Assembly (NCBI GenBank): GCA_947503145.1 | Contig: CANNCP010000004.1 | Coordinates: 124,001 to 188,000, forward strand | Length of the DNA stretch: 64,000 nucleotides | Direction of reading: 5' to 3' | DNA from: an uncultured Roseovarius sp. | GTDB lineage: Bacteria > Pseudomonadota > Alphaproteobacteria > Rhodobacterales > Rhodobacteraceae | Shown: positions 25,969 to 34,495 of the stretch, piece after piece | Position numbering within the stretch: the stretch's first letter is position 1 | How the letters are laid out: every line of letters starts with the position of its first letter | Position numbers and translations under genes: made by a program | The notes under the pieces: model-generated | What the model was told of the DNA's origin: nothing | Database searches by the model: none | What the model saw: only the letters and a program-made list of their open reading frames with translations

Positions 25969-26992
25969 GCGGCGCACGACCCAGTGCACGATCCGCCAGC
26001 AGCGCGCCAAAGGCGATCGACGCCAGCGCAACGATTGCCGCAATGCTCAACATCGACACGCCCGAAAGGCCCGCGCCCACGGTGCACCCGCCCGCCAGAA
26101 CGCCGCCAAAGCCCATCAGCGCACCACCCGCCACATAGCGCAGGGTCTGTGGTGCGTCCTCGAAGCTGGCAAAGCGTAATTCGCGACGCAGCAGCGCCGA
26201 CAGGAACGCACCGCCAAAGACACCGCCAACCAACCCGACACCGAAACCCGCCGGGATCGACGAAGAGGCCACTGTCCAGAACAGGCTATCGGCCCAGGTC
26301 GAGGTGAAGGCCAGCGATTGCACCGGCAACGGGTCGAATTCATCCATCAGCAGCCAGCCGGTCGTGATCCAGCCCAGCCCGATCAGCAGACCGATCACCA
26401 CCGCCATCGCCGCATGTAGCGGGCGCGGCCGCAGCACCGTAATCGCGACAACCAGACCCGCGATAGCCAGCGCCGCCCAGGTCAGCAACCCGCCCGGCAG
26501 CTCTGCCAGCGTGGCGATGCCGGTTTCGATCGTGACCGATCCCAGCGCCACGCGGAGTGGGGCAAAGACACCCTTGAGCGTCGCGTGCGCCATCACGGCA
26601 AAGACCAGCAACACGGTCAGCGCCCGCAGGTTGCCGGTTCCGCCCAGCACGGTCAGACGGCTGACACAGCCACGCGTCAGCACCATGCCGATGCCGAAGG
26701 TCAGCCCGCCAACGACAATGGCCAGAAGCGGCAGATCGGTTGTCATCAGGCGGTGATCCGACAGGTCGACCCAGCCCAGCCAGGTGGCCGCACTCGTCAC
26801 CGCAAGCCCGGTGGCCAGAGCCGTCAGCCAGGTGCCCAGCGCAGGCCCCCGGTCCGGCCCTGTCACAAGCCCGCGGCGCAGGCAGAACCGGCTTATCTGT
26901 GCAGCGATGCCGAACAGCAGGCCCAGCGCCAGCCCGAGATATAGATGCGCACCCTGGACGTCGAATGGCAGGTCATAAAGATCGAAAAGCAT
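25949..26992 (-). CDS. YeeE/YedE-type sulfur-compound transporter (copy 3)
   Basis: The 347-aa membrane protein has the three conserved cysteines (RFCLRRGLV, TRGCVSRLTVLGGTGNLR, AGGCTVGAGLSGVS) and about ten hydrophobic helices. It lies downstream of soxG and soxH on the minus strand after a 192-base gap and runs convergently into copy 2. With copy 1 it makes three full-length YeeE carriers in one sox region, perhaps for different sulfur species or directions. That division is inference. Confidence 0.87.
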   Translation of the reverse strand: MLFDLYDLPFDVQGAHLYLGLALGLLFGIAAQISRFCLRRGLVTGPDRGPALGTWLTALATGLAVTSAATWLGWVDLSDHRLMTTDLPLLAIVVGGLTFGIGMVLTRGCVSRLTVLGGTGNLRALTVLLVFAVMAHATLKGVFAPLRVALGSVTIETGIATLAELPGGLLTWAALAIAGLVVAITVLRPRPLHAAMAVVIGLLIGLGWITTGWLLMDEFDPLPVQSLAFTSTWADSLFWTVASSSIPAGFGVGLVGGVFGGAFLSALLRRELRFASFEDAPQTLRYVAGGALMGFGGVLAGGCTVGAGLSGVSMLSIAAIVALASIAFGALLADRALGRAPLMQPAE

Positions 26993-27184
26993 GGCGGAAT
27001 CGCCCCCAAAATCTGAGACAGTCCCGCCTTAAATGGGACACTGCGCCGCAGGGTCAAGGGGGTGGGTCAGGGACGGAATTCTGATCCTTCACGCCATCGA
27101 GGGAAAGTAATCCGCAACATTCGGCAGGGCCGGACCAATCGGCCAACATCGTTCCATCAGCCTGAATTATCACCCTATTTCGCG

Positions 27185-28126
27185 CTACTCCCACTCCATC
27201 TGCTCATAGACGCGTCCGGCATTCTTGGTCGCAAGCTCTTCGAACGTGTCTAGATGGGCATAAGGCGATTGATCGACGTAATAAGCCTCGGTCAGATCGC
27301 CACCATTCTCGATATGCTCGCCGATCTTGCCGCGCAGATAGACCAGATAATCGCGCGTATAACGCCGCACCTGATCCATGTTGGTCGGGTGCCCATGACC
27401 GGGGATCACATAGGTGGCATTCAACGCTTCGAATTCAGTATCCCACGTCTCTAGCCAGTCTGCGGTCATTGTATCCGGGAAGATCGGCAGCATGCGTTCG
27501 TGAAACGCCACGTCACCCGAGATCACGAGGCTCTGCTCGGGCAGCCATATGACGATATCGCCCGGACTGTGCGCCGGGCCCAGATGCCGCGCCTCGATGC
27601 GAAAATCGCCCATCTCGACGATGTATTCATCCTCAAACGTCTCGGTCGGTTCGACAATCACCGTACCCGCCGCCTGATCGCGGTTGTAGCGTTTCATTCC
27701 CTCCAGGATCGTGCCGCCATATTCCGCGACCTCGTGGGCTGCATCCGCATGCATGACGATCGGCACGTCCTGTTCGGCCCAGTAGCTATTGCCGAGTATC
27801 GCATGGCCCTGCCCGTTCTCGTTAAAGACCAATCTGACCGGCTGATCTGTCAGCGCACGGATTTCGTCGTGCAATGCCTTGGCCAGCCCGTAGGCCGCGC
27901 CACCATTGATCACCACGACCCCGTCACCGGTGATGATAAAGCTGAGGTTGTTGTTATGGCCCGCGTTCTCGTAGGTCGGTGGGGCTGTGGCCCCGGTGGC
28001 GGAAAACACGCCGGGGATAAACTCCACCGGTTTGTCATAGAGCATCGAGCCGGGGTACTTGTCCGCGATATCCTCGCTCGCCGTGGCCATACCCGCGGCA
28101 AAGAGCCAAATTGCAATCCAGCGCAT
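27185..28126 (-). CDS. soxH: SoxH-like exported metallo-beta-lactamase-fold protein
   Basis: The 313-aa precursor has a Sec signal (WIAIWLFAAGMATASE) and an MBL-fold body with GHNNNLSFII, LGPAHSPGDIVIWLP, VISGDVAFHERMLP and VIPGHGHPT. The usual HxHxDH zinc motif is replaced by NENGQGH at residues 102-108, so only part of the metal site remains. Size, export and partnership with a SoxG-like gene match SoxH. The ATG overlaps the upstream stop by one base (TGATG). Its role in sulfur oxidation is unresolved. Confidence 0.75.
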   Translation of the reverse strand: MRWIAIWLFAAGMATASEDIADKYPGSMLYDKPVEFIPGVFSATGATAPPTYENAGHNNNLSFIITGDGVVVINGGAAYGLAKALHDEIRALTDQPVRLVFNENGQGHAILGNSYWAEQDVPIVMHADAAHEVAEYGGTILEGMKRYNRDQAAGTVIVEPTETFEDEYIVEMGDFRIEARHLGPAHSPGDIVIWLPEQSLVISGDVAFHERMLPIFPDTMTADWLETWDTEFEALNATYVIPGHGHPTNMDQVRRYTRDYLVYLRGKIGEHIENGGDLTEAYYVDQSPYAHLDTFEELATKNAGRVYEQMEWE

Positions 28127-29040
28127 CACATATCCTCCGTTACAAACCGGTAGGCGTCGCCGTTCCGCTCGACCCGCCCGATACCGCCACCCGGCAGATG
28201 AAAACCAATCAGCGCAATCTGCTCCTGCGCCAGCTTGTCCAGTAGCCGCGCGCGGGTTTGCGCGCCCAGCGTAGTGTCCTGATCCGCACCATGGGGCCAT
28301 TCGGGGCGGGCAAAGGCGACGTGATGATTGCCGATCGCATCACCGCCGATCAAGAGCGCCTCGGTGCCCGAACGCAGCTCGAACGCCATATGCCCGGGCG
28401 TGTGCCCATAGCTGGCCACGGCGGCGACGCCCGGCAGAACTTCCTCACCTTCGCGGAAGATATGCATGCGCTCCTCGATGGCATCCAGCCTGCGCGTTGC
28501 GCCTACCGCAAAGCTCACCCGCGCAGCGCCGATGCTGTCCACCGTCGCAGGGTCGCGCCAATAGTCCCACTCCGCCGCGCCCATCATGTAACTGGCCTGG
28601 GGAAAGGTAAGATCGTCAAAATCGTCGAGCACCCCCCACAGGTGATCGGGATGCGCATGGGTAAAGACGATATGCGTCACATCCCCGGGCGCGACCCCGA
28701 CGGCATCCAGACTGTCCGTCAGTGCGCCGGCACTCGGCATGAAGCCCGAGCCTGCACCCGCATCAAATAAAACGGTGCGTTCCCCGTCCTGCAGCAGCGT
28801 GACGTTGCACGGTGGCTGGAGTTCCTCGAAGGCCAAATCATGATGCGCCAGAATCGCCAGCACCTCATCCTGCGGCAGTCCGTCGAAGAAAAAGCTGCCC
28901 GGCAGCACCAGATTGCCGTCGCTGAGCGAGGTGAGACGCATCGCGCCGATATCGTGCCGCGCGCCCGCAATGGCACGGCCACCCTGCCCCGCAAGCATTG
29001 CAGCCCCCAACCCGGCAATCATCTGTCGGCGCGTGATCAT
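28126..29040 (-). CDS. soxG: SoxG-like Tat-exported metallo-beta-lactamase-fold hydrolase
   Basis: The 304-aa precursor has a twin-arginine signal (TRRQMIAGLGAAM) and an intact MBL zinc site: HAHPDH at residues 128-133, then YGHTPGHMAF and IGGDAIGNH. I start at ATG 29040 with a GGAG eight bases upstream. Upstream in-frame ATGs at 29058 and 29052 lie in or next to the candidate operator. It leads the soxG-soxH-yeeE minus-strand run, separated from soxF by two transporters. Length agrees with Paracoccus SoxG as I recall it. Substrate unknown. Confidence 0.75.
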   Translation of the reverse strand: MITRRQMIAGLGAAMLAGQGGRAIAGARHDIGAMRLTSLSDGNLVLPGSFFFDGLPQDEVLAILAHHDLAFEELQPPCNVTLLQDGERTVLFDAGAGSGFMPSAGALTDSLDAVGVAPGDVTHIVFTHAHPDHLWGVLDDFDDLTFPQASYMMGAAEWDYWRDPATVDSIGAARVSFAVGATRRLDAIEERMHIFREGEEVLPGVAAVASYGHTPGHMAFELRSGTEALLIGGDAIGNHHVAFARPEWPHGADQDTTLGAQTRARLLDKLAQEQIALIGFHLPGGGIGRVERNGDAYRFVTEDM

Positions 29041-29050
29041 GGCGTGCTCC

Positions 29051-29076
29051 ATTTTCATTCAATAACATGAATATAT
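29051..29076. promoter_or_regulatory. candidate SoxR operator ahead of soxG
   Basis: ATTCA and TGAAT arms are separated by ATAACA, giving CATTCAATAACATGAATATA. The spacing (6) and the TGAATNTAT half match the perfect palindrome before soxX. It sits directly upstream of the chosen soxG start, where a bound repressor would block transcription. Confidence 0.6.
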
Positions 29077-29134
29077 TGCCGCCCGAAGGCCATGCTTGGC
29101 AAGGCAAAGATTGGAACTGGCCTGAAAAAGCCTT

Positions 29135-29179
29135 GAAATGTTTCGAGATTGACTTGCATCTCAAGCTTTCTCGAAACAC
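29135..29179. repeat. copy 2 of the ~44-base palindromic intergenic repeat
   Basis: TGTTTCGAGA (29139-29148) and TCTCGAAACA (29169-29178) are perfect inverted 10-mers, with smaller ACTTG/CAAG pairing inside. It lies between the unknown 441-aa gene and soxG and resembles the sequences at 4866 and 30684. Confidence 0.5.
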
Positions 29180-29205
29180 CCAGAGTGACCGACAGGTTGC
29201 GCGCA

Positions 29206-29241
29206 TTTCGCCATATTGTCTTGGTCCGACCTATGGCGAAA
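29206..29241 (-). terminator. inverted repeat just past the stop of the 441-aa gene
   Basis: TTTCGCCATA (29206-29215) and TATGGCGAAA (29232-29241) are perfect 10-base arms with a 16-base loop, five bases past the stop at 29246. No clear T tract follows, so it may act as a weak or factor-assisted terminator or protect the mRNA end. Confidence 0.45.
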
Positions 29242-29245
29242 CGCA

Positions 29246-30571
29246 TTAACCCCACGGTCCTTTCACCCTTGGCCGGGGTCTTGGAGGGGCGGGCTCGGTC
29301 ATCGCGGGCTCGTGGCCGAACAGAGCCTGACGCGCACCGGCCTTGTCGATCAGGTACTCGCGCTTCAGGAACTCGACGACATAGGCCTTCTTGGCCTCGG
29401 ACCAGTTCTGATAAAGCCTGTAAAAGAGCGGCTTGTGACAGATGAAAAGCTGACGGATATCCTTTGGCGACAGTTCGGACAAAAGCATGTTGATCAGGTC
29501 CGCATCCGGATGATCGGCGGCCCGCAGAGTATAGAAATAGGCTGGGTGATCGGATGTGATCCGCGGCCATGGGCCATCATTTTCGACCCAGTTGGCCAGT
29601 GCCGCGAGTGCGTGAAACTCCTCTGGCAGCTGATCCGCGTGGCGACGTGCCAGACGCCGCATGTCAGCGCGCGTGCGCCCCGTCAGATCGGCCGCCTCGC
29701 CAGCCAGCGCATCGACCAGGATGAAATCCATCTTCTGTCGCAGGATAGCGCCCGCATTCACGCCGCGTGCCTTGACCACCGGTTCTGTCAGATCGTTGTC
29801 TTCGAGAAATTTCGCGATCCGGTTCCGCTCTGTGAGGTCGAAAACATGCTCGATCGGCAGATCGCCCAGGGTTTTCCTGTCGCCGGCGGTGATCAGCGCG
29901 GGATGGTCCATCTGCTGAAAGAGGTACACGCCACCGAAATGCGCGGTCCAGAAATTGCGCTGGTCAAAGCTCATTTCCTTCAAATTCACCGGATTGCGCA
30001 CCACATTTCCGGTCTCGCCGGCAAGCTCGATCATCTGCGCGATCAGCACATCGTCGAACCATGCATCCTCTTTGGTCAGAAAGCGGTCGGTCTTGTCCTT
30101 CAGCTTCTCCGCCTGCCGGACGGCGCCACCGGTGGTGTCCGCCTCGACGCGCACGCGGCGCAGATCAAAGAGGCGTTCCGGCGCGGACATGTCAAAGACC
30201 GAATTCACCAACTCGCCCGCCACCGCATCGCGCGCAGTCAGCGCAAAAAGCGCTGCCTCGTTCTCTTCGATGAACTGGCGCAGGATGCCCCGCGAAGTGG
30301 AAAACTTGGCCCCAAGCAGCGGCGCGGTCTTTTGTTGGGTGCTGAGCAGGATGAATTGCCGGTTCACGCCTGCATGATTGAGGTAGAGATGATCGCCCAG
30401 TTCATGGCCAATTTCCGGCGAGTAGCCGGAGATGTCGATATAGAAATCCGTCAGTGCCGTCCTCTGCCCGGTCAGATGCAGCAGCGCGCGATTATACCGC
30501 TCGACCAGCGCCGGAGACGACACATGGATCAGGTTGCCGAACATGAGGCCGGATTCGACAAGGCGTTTCAT
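29246..30571 (-). CDS. uncharacterised 441-aa protein (DUF6638-like)
   Basis: I see no catalytic motif in this soluble 441-aa protein. It has no signal peptide or membrane segment and is rich in Leu, Arg and Asp. The N-terminus is MKRLVESGLMFGNL, a Cys occurs late (LFICHKPLFYRLYQNW), and the tail is proline-rich (PAPPRPRPRVKGPWG). From memory it resembles DUF6638, a family common in Rhodobacterales; I could not verify this. It is flanked by copies 2 and 3 of the palindromic repeat. No functional link to sox or nar can be claimed. Confidence 0.65.
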   Translation of the reverse strand: MKRLVESGLMFGNLIHVSSPALVERYNRALLHLTGQRTALTDFYIDISGYSPEIGHELGDHLYLNHAGVNRQFILLSTQQKTAPLLGAKFSTSRGILRQFIEENEAALFALTARDAVAGELVNSVFDMSAPERLFDLRRVRVEADTTGGAVRQAEKLKDKTDRFLTKEDAWFDDVLIAQMIELAGETGNVVRNPVNLKEMSFDQRNFWTAHFGGVYLFQQMDHPALITAGDRKTLGDLPIEHVFDLTERNRIAKFLEDNDLTEPVVKARGVNAGAILRQKMDFILVDALAGEAADLTGRTRADMRRLARRHADQLPEEFHALAALANWVENDGPWPRITSDHPAYFYTLRAADHPDADLINMLLSELSPKDIRQLFICHKPLFYRLYQNWSEAKKAYVVEFLKREYLIDKAGARQALFGHEPAMTEPAPPRPRPRVKGPWG

Positions 30572-30683
30572 CGTGGCAATTCATCCAATTTTACTGAGGA
30601 AACTCCGGGGTGCAGCCTGTGTCTGGTCCTGATGTCGCGTCAGGGGCAAGTCTAGTCGCCGGGAATTCTGGTTACAAATCCTA

Positions 30684-30726
30684 AAGCGCTTCGAGATTGT
30701 GATCCAACAACAAACCGAAACGCTAT
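30684..30726. repeat. copy 3 of the ~44-base palindromic intergenic repeat
   Basis: It reads AAAGCGCTTCGAGATTGTGA and ends in CCGAAACGCT, so outer arms AGCG-TTCG and CGAA-CGCT pair imperfectly. It lies between the 441-aa gene and the Crp/Fnr regulator. It is the most degenerate of the three copies. Confidence 0.4.
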
Positions 30727-30792
30727 AACCGATCCTTGCGCGGCTGGCAGCATTTTCCCGGCATGGTGGACTTGCCATCATGAACCGCGTGG

Positions 30793-31524
30793 TCAGGTTC
30801 GGTGGTTGTCTATCAATGGGCTGGGCTTGGCAAACCCCTCCAGATCCGCCTGATCGGTTATGGTCATGCAGGAGCCGTCAACCACTACGCCGTAGGGACG
30901 CAGCCCTTTGAACGCCCGGCTGAGGTTTTCCGGCGTCATGCCGAGAAACGAGGCCAATCGCCGCTTTTCAAACGGCAGGTCGAACTGTGGCGCACCGGCC
31001 TGACGGCGCTGTTCGCGCAACAGGTAATTGGCCAGCCGTTCCAGCGAAGTGCGCAGCTTGAGGTCCTTGGTGTTCTTGACCACCGCACGATAACAATTGG
31101 CCAGCTCATCCACAATCGCGCGGGCGAATGCGGCGTCCTCTCCGAAAGCCCGGCGGACATCCTGAGACGGGATAAGCGCGATCCGGCTCTTCTCCAGCGT
31201 TCGCGCGGACATCAGGTAGGGCGCGTCGCGGATCGTAGCGGCCAAAATAAAGGTCGATACCGGGCGCACCATTGCCAGCGACGTCTCGCGGTTGTTCCAG
31301 GTCGAGAATAACTCGACCGTGCCAACAAGCACGATATGCAGGAAATCGCTGATATCGCCTTCGGTGATCAGCTCCACATGTGGTGGAAAATTCTGCACAT
31401 AGGCCGCGCGCATCAGCCCATCGAAATGCGACTCTTCCATTGCGGAAAAAATGCCCAGCTTGCGGACTTCTGATTCAAACGATTCGGCCAATGGGTAATC
31501 CGTATGCCTTGTGTAGATTGACAA
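30793..31524 (-). CDS. narR: Crp/Fnr-family regulator, NarR-like
   Basis: The 243-aa protein has an N-terminal cyclic-nucleotide-type beta roll (about 20-140), a long dimerisation helix and a C-terminal helix-turn-helix (KRRLASFLGMTPENLSRAFKGL). It lacks the N-terminal cysteine cluster of oxygen-sensing FNR, so it is of the NarR/Dnr/NNR kind. It is divergent from narK, as NarR is in Paracoccus, where it activates narKGHJI in response to nitrate or nitrite. The frame starts with TTG at 31524; a stop four codons upstream and no ATG before Met29 leave TTG starts most likely. Confidence 0.75.
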   Translation of the reverse strand: MSIYTRHTDYPLAESFESEVRKLGIFSAMEESHFDGLMRAAYVQNFPPHVELITEGDISDFLHIVLVGTVELFSTWNNRETSLAMVRPVSTFILAATIRDAPYLMSARTLEKSRIALIPSQDVRRAFGEDAAFARAIVDELANCYRAVVKNTKDLKLRTSLERLANYLLREQRRQAGAPQFDLPFEKRRLASFLGMTPENLSRAFKGLRPYGVVVDGSCMTITDQADLEGFAKPSPLIDNHRT

Positions 31525-31652
31525 TCTATCAAGCTAAAGACCCCGAGCTGTCAATACCCTGATTGCCTATCACATTTGTTGGCTTGATCCGTGCACATCC
31601 AAATATGATTTTTTTTGCGGCATCATTTATTTCGCAACCTGCTAGCTCATAG

Positions 31653-31666
31653 TTGATTTCGATCAT
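31653..31666 (+). promoter_or_regulatory. FNR/NarR-type box upstream of narK
   Basis: TTGAT-TTCG-ATCAT differs from the consensus TTGAT-N4-ATCAA at only the last base. Its centre is about 89 bases before the narK ATG, so a class II promoter at -41.5 would start transcription near 31701, leaving a ~48-base leader. The adjacent Crp/Fnr gene is the obvious candidate activator. Confidence 0.7.
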
Positions 31667-31748
31667 GCCGAAAATCCGGCTCAATGGACATCACATACCC
31701 TGAAAGTAGAGCGTCAAGATCGCGCGCTCTCACCTGAAAGGATCTGTG

Positions 31749-34433
31749 ATGACGACCTCGACCCCAATGCGAAGCGACCAGAACTGGGCCCTCGGACTGA
31801 GCACCTTCGCGTTCACGCTGAACTTTGCGGTTTGGACAATCTTTGCAATCATCGGCGTTCAGATCAAAAGCGAACTGGGGCTGAGTGAAACCCAATTCGG
31901 CATTCTGGTAGCAACCCCGATCCTGACCGGTTCGCTGACCCGGTTGATCCTCGGAATCTGGACCGAACAGTTTGGCGGGCGCATCGTATTTCCGGTGCAG
32001 ATGTTGTTAGCGGCGCTAGCGACATGGTTGCTCACGATGGCCGAGACCTACCCGATGTTCCTGCTGGCCGCCCTCGGCGTCGGGCTGGCCGGCGGGTCGT
32101 TTGCGATCGGTGTCGCCTACGTCTCGCACTGGTATCCGCGCGACAAACAGGGCACTGCTCTCGGCATTTTCGGAGCCGGTAACGTCGGCGCCGCCGTGAC
32201 CAAGTTCGGCGCGCCCTTCGTGATGGTGGCCTATGGCTGGGAAGCCGTGGCCAACACCTGGGCGCTCGGTCTGGCGGCGATCGCCATCTTCTTCTTCTTC
32301 TTTGCCAAGAATGACCCGGTGTTCGAGGCACGTCGCAAATCAGGCGGCAAGGCCGCTACCATCGCCGCGCAACTCACCCCGTTGAAGAACCTGCAGGTCT
32401 GGCGGTTTTCACTCTACTATTTCTTTGTCTTCGGGGCGTTCGTGGCGCTCGCGCTGTGGCTGCCACACTATCTGGTCGACATGTACCATCTCGACATCCG
32501 GACCGCCGGTATGGCTGCCGCCGCCTTTTCGCTCTCGGCCAGCATTTTCCGCGCTTACGGCGGCCACCTGAGCGACCGTTTCGGCGCACGGGCGGTGATG
32601 TACTGGACGTTCGGCTTCTCATTGGTGTTGCTGTTCATGCTGTCCTATCCGCCCACGACCTACACGATCCATGCCGTGCACGGCGACATCACATTCACCA
32701 CCAGAATGAGCTTTGGCCCCTTCATTCTGACGATCTTTGCGCTCGGCTTCTTCATGAGCCTGGGCAAGGCTGCGGTCTTCAAGCATATCCCGGTCTACTA
32801 CCCTGAAAACGTCGGCTCTGTCGGCGGTCTGGTGGGGATGATCGGGGGCTTGGGCGGCTTTATCCTGCCGATCGTCTTCGGCGTGCTTCTCGATCTCACG
32901 GGCGTCTATACGACCTGCTTTGCCTTACTCTTTGTCCTTGTGGGTATCGCGCTGGTCTGGATGCACATGGCCGTGCGCAGCATGGAACGCGCCCACCCCG
33001 AGATCGCCCGCGATGCCCTGCCGCAACTGCCCGAATTCGAAGGCATGCCGGTGCCCGAAACCCCTTCGGCGGCCACCCTGACCGAGTGGGACCCCGAAGA
33101 CGCAGACTTCTGGGCCACCAAGGGCCGCAAGACCGCCCGGCGCAATCTGTGGATCTCGATCCCTGCCCTCCTGCTGGCCTTTTCGGTCTGGATGGTGTGG
33201 TCCGTCGTGGTCGCGCGGCTGCCAGCCATCGGCTTTGACTTCAATCAGGGGCAGCTGTTCTGGCTGGCTGCGCTGCCGGGTCTTTCGGGCGCGACGCTGC
33301 GGATTTTCTACAGCTTCATGGTGCCGATCTTTGGCGGCCGCCTCTGGACAACGATGTCGACCGCATCGCTGCTGCTGCCGGCACTGGGCATCGGCTATGC
33401 GGTTCAGAACCCCGATACACCCTACCTGATATTCCTGGTTCTGGCGTTGCTTTGTGGTCTTGGCGGGGGCAACTTTGCATCATCCATGGCCAATATCAGC
33501 TTCTTTTATCCCAAGGCGGAAAAGGGCAATGCGCTGGCACTGAATGCCGGTCTGGGCAATCTGGGTGTGTCGGTCATGCAGTTCCTCGTGCCGCTGGTCA
33601 TCACCCTGGGCGTTTTCGGCGTCCTGGGTGGTGATCCGCAACCGCTGAGCGACGGCGGCCAGTTATGGCTGCAAAACGCCGGTTTCATCTGGGTGCCGTT
33701 CATCCTGCTCTCGACCGTCGCGGCCTATCTGGGCATGAACGATATCGCCTCGGCGAAATCCTCCTTTGCGGATCAGGCGATCATCTTCAGCCGCAAGCAT
33801 AACTGGATCATGTGCATCCTCTACACCGGCACCTTCGGCAGCTTCATCGGCTATGCCGCCGGGTTCCCGCTGCTGATGAAAACCCAGTTCCCGGAAGTGA
33901 ACGCATTGCAATACGCCTTTCTCGGGCCACTTGTCGGCGCGCTCAGCCGCGCGGGCACGGGGTGGATTTCGGACAGGTTCGGCGGCGGTCGCGTGACCTT
34001 CTGGACCTTTATCGGGATGATCGTTGCGGTCTTTGGTGTGCTGCAGTTCCTGCCATCAGAAGCGAGTGCCACTGGCAATTTCTGGGGCTTCTTCGCCTGC
34101 TTCATGGCGCTGTTCTTCCTGACTGGTGTGGGCAACGCATCGACCTTCCAGATGATCCCCTCGATCATGCGTCAGGAAGTGCCCCGCCTGATGCCCCAAC
34201 TGGACGAGGCCGCAACACACAAGCAATCGGCACGCGAAAGCGCCGCGATCATCGCCTTCACCTCGGCCATCGCCGCCTACGGCGCATTCTTCATCCCCAA
34301 GAGCTACGGCACGTCGATCGCCATGACCGGGGCCCCGAACGGCGCGCTCTGGGCATTCCTCGGCTTCTACGTCGCATGCGCCGTAATCTGCTGGATGTTC
34401 TACAGCCGCAAATCCGCTCCGGTTCCCTGCTGA
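31749..34433 (+). CDS. narK: fused NarK1-NarK2 nitrate/nitrite transporter
   Basis: This 894-aa protein is two NarK-type MFS permeases in tandem. The first half spans about residues 1-410 (start MTTSTPMRSDQNWALGLSTF, with RLILGIWTEQFGGR). A hydrophilic linker follows at about 410-460 (LPEFEGMPVPETPS), then the second half (WISIPALLLAF onward, with GISDRFGGGR-like WISDRFGGGRV). Such fusions are known in Paracoccus, where one half takes up nitrate with protons and the other exchanges nitrate for nitrite. I start at ATG 31749, after AAAGGATC; a GTG lies just upstream. Confidence 0.92.
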   Translation: MTTSTPMRSDQNWALGLSTFAFTLNFAVWTIFAIIGVQIKSELGLSETQFGILVATPILTGSLTRLILGIWTEQFGGRIVFPVQMLLAALATWLLTMAETYPMFLLAALGVGLAGGSFAIGVAYVSHWYPRDKQGTALGIFGAGNVGAAVTKFGAPFVMVAYGWEAVANTWALGLAAIAIFFFFFAKNDPVFEARRKSGGKAATIAAQLTPLKNLQVWRFSLYYFFVFGAFVALALWLPHYLVDMYHLDIRTAGMAAAAFSLSASIFRAYGGHLSDRFGARAVMYWTFGFSLVLLFMLSYPPTTYTIHAVHGDITFTTRMSFGPFILTIFALGFFMSLGKAAVFKHIPVYYPENVGSVGGLVGMIGGLGGFILPIVFGVLLDLTGVYTTCFALLFVLVGIALVWMHMAVRSMERAHPEIARDALPQLPEFEGMPVPETPSAATLTEWDPEDADFWATKGRKTARRNLWISIPALLLAFSVWMVWSVVVARLPAIGFDFNQGQLFWLAALPGLSGATLRIFYSFMVPIFGGRLWTTMSTASLLLPALGIGYAVQNPDTPYLIFLVLALLCGLGGGNFASSMANISFFYPKAEKGNALALNAGLGNLGVSVMQFLVPLVITLGVFGVLGGDPQPLSDGGQLWLQNAGFIWVPFILLSTVAAYLGMNDIASAKSSFADQAIIFSRKHNWIMCILYTGTFGSFIGYAAGFPLLMKTQFPEVNALQYAFLGPLVGALSRAGTGWISDRFGGGRVTFWTFIGMIVAVFGVLQFLPSEASATGNFWGFFACFMALFFLTGVGNASTFQMIPSIMRQEVPRLMPQLDEAATHKQSARESAAIIAFTSAIAAYGAFFIPKSYGTSIAMTGAPNGALWAFLGFYVACAVICWMFYSRKSAPVPC

Positions 34434-34449
34434 ACCCATAAAAGCCCGT

Positions 34450-34470
34450 GCGCCCGGTACATCTGGGCGC
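34450..34470. other. intercistronic hairpin between narK and narG
   Basis: GCGCCC (34450-34455) and GGGCGC (34465-34470) form a short GC stem with a nine-base loop. There is no T tract. It may mark an mRNA processing or stability boundary between transporter and enzyme genes. Confidence 0.45.
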
Positions 34471-34495
34471 CGCCCGCCAATAACAGGAGAAAGAC

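Noticed and set aside
29067-29249. 60-codon plus-strand frame ahead of soxG
   Set aside because: It overlaps the candidate operator and repeat copy 2, has no RBS and no recognisable product.
31516-31530. TTGAC-N5-ATCAA as a second FNR-type site at the regulator start
   Set aside because: Spacing is five rather than four bases, so it is not listed as a site; only mentioned as possible autoregulation.
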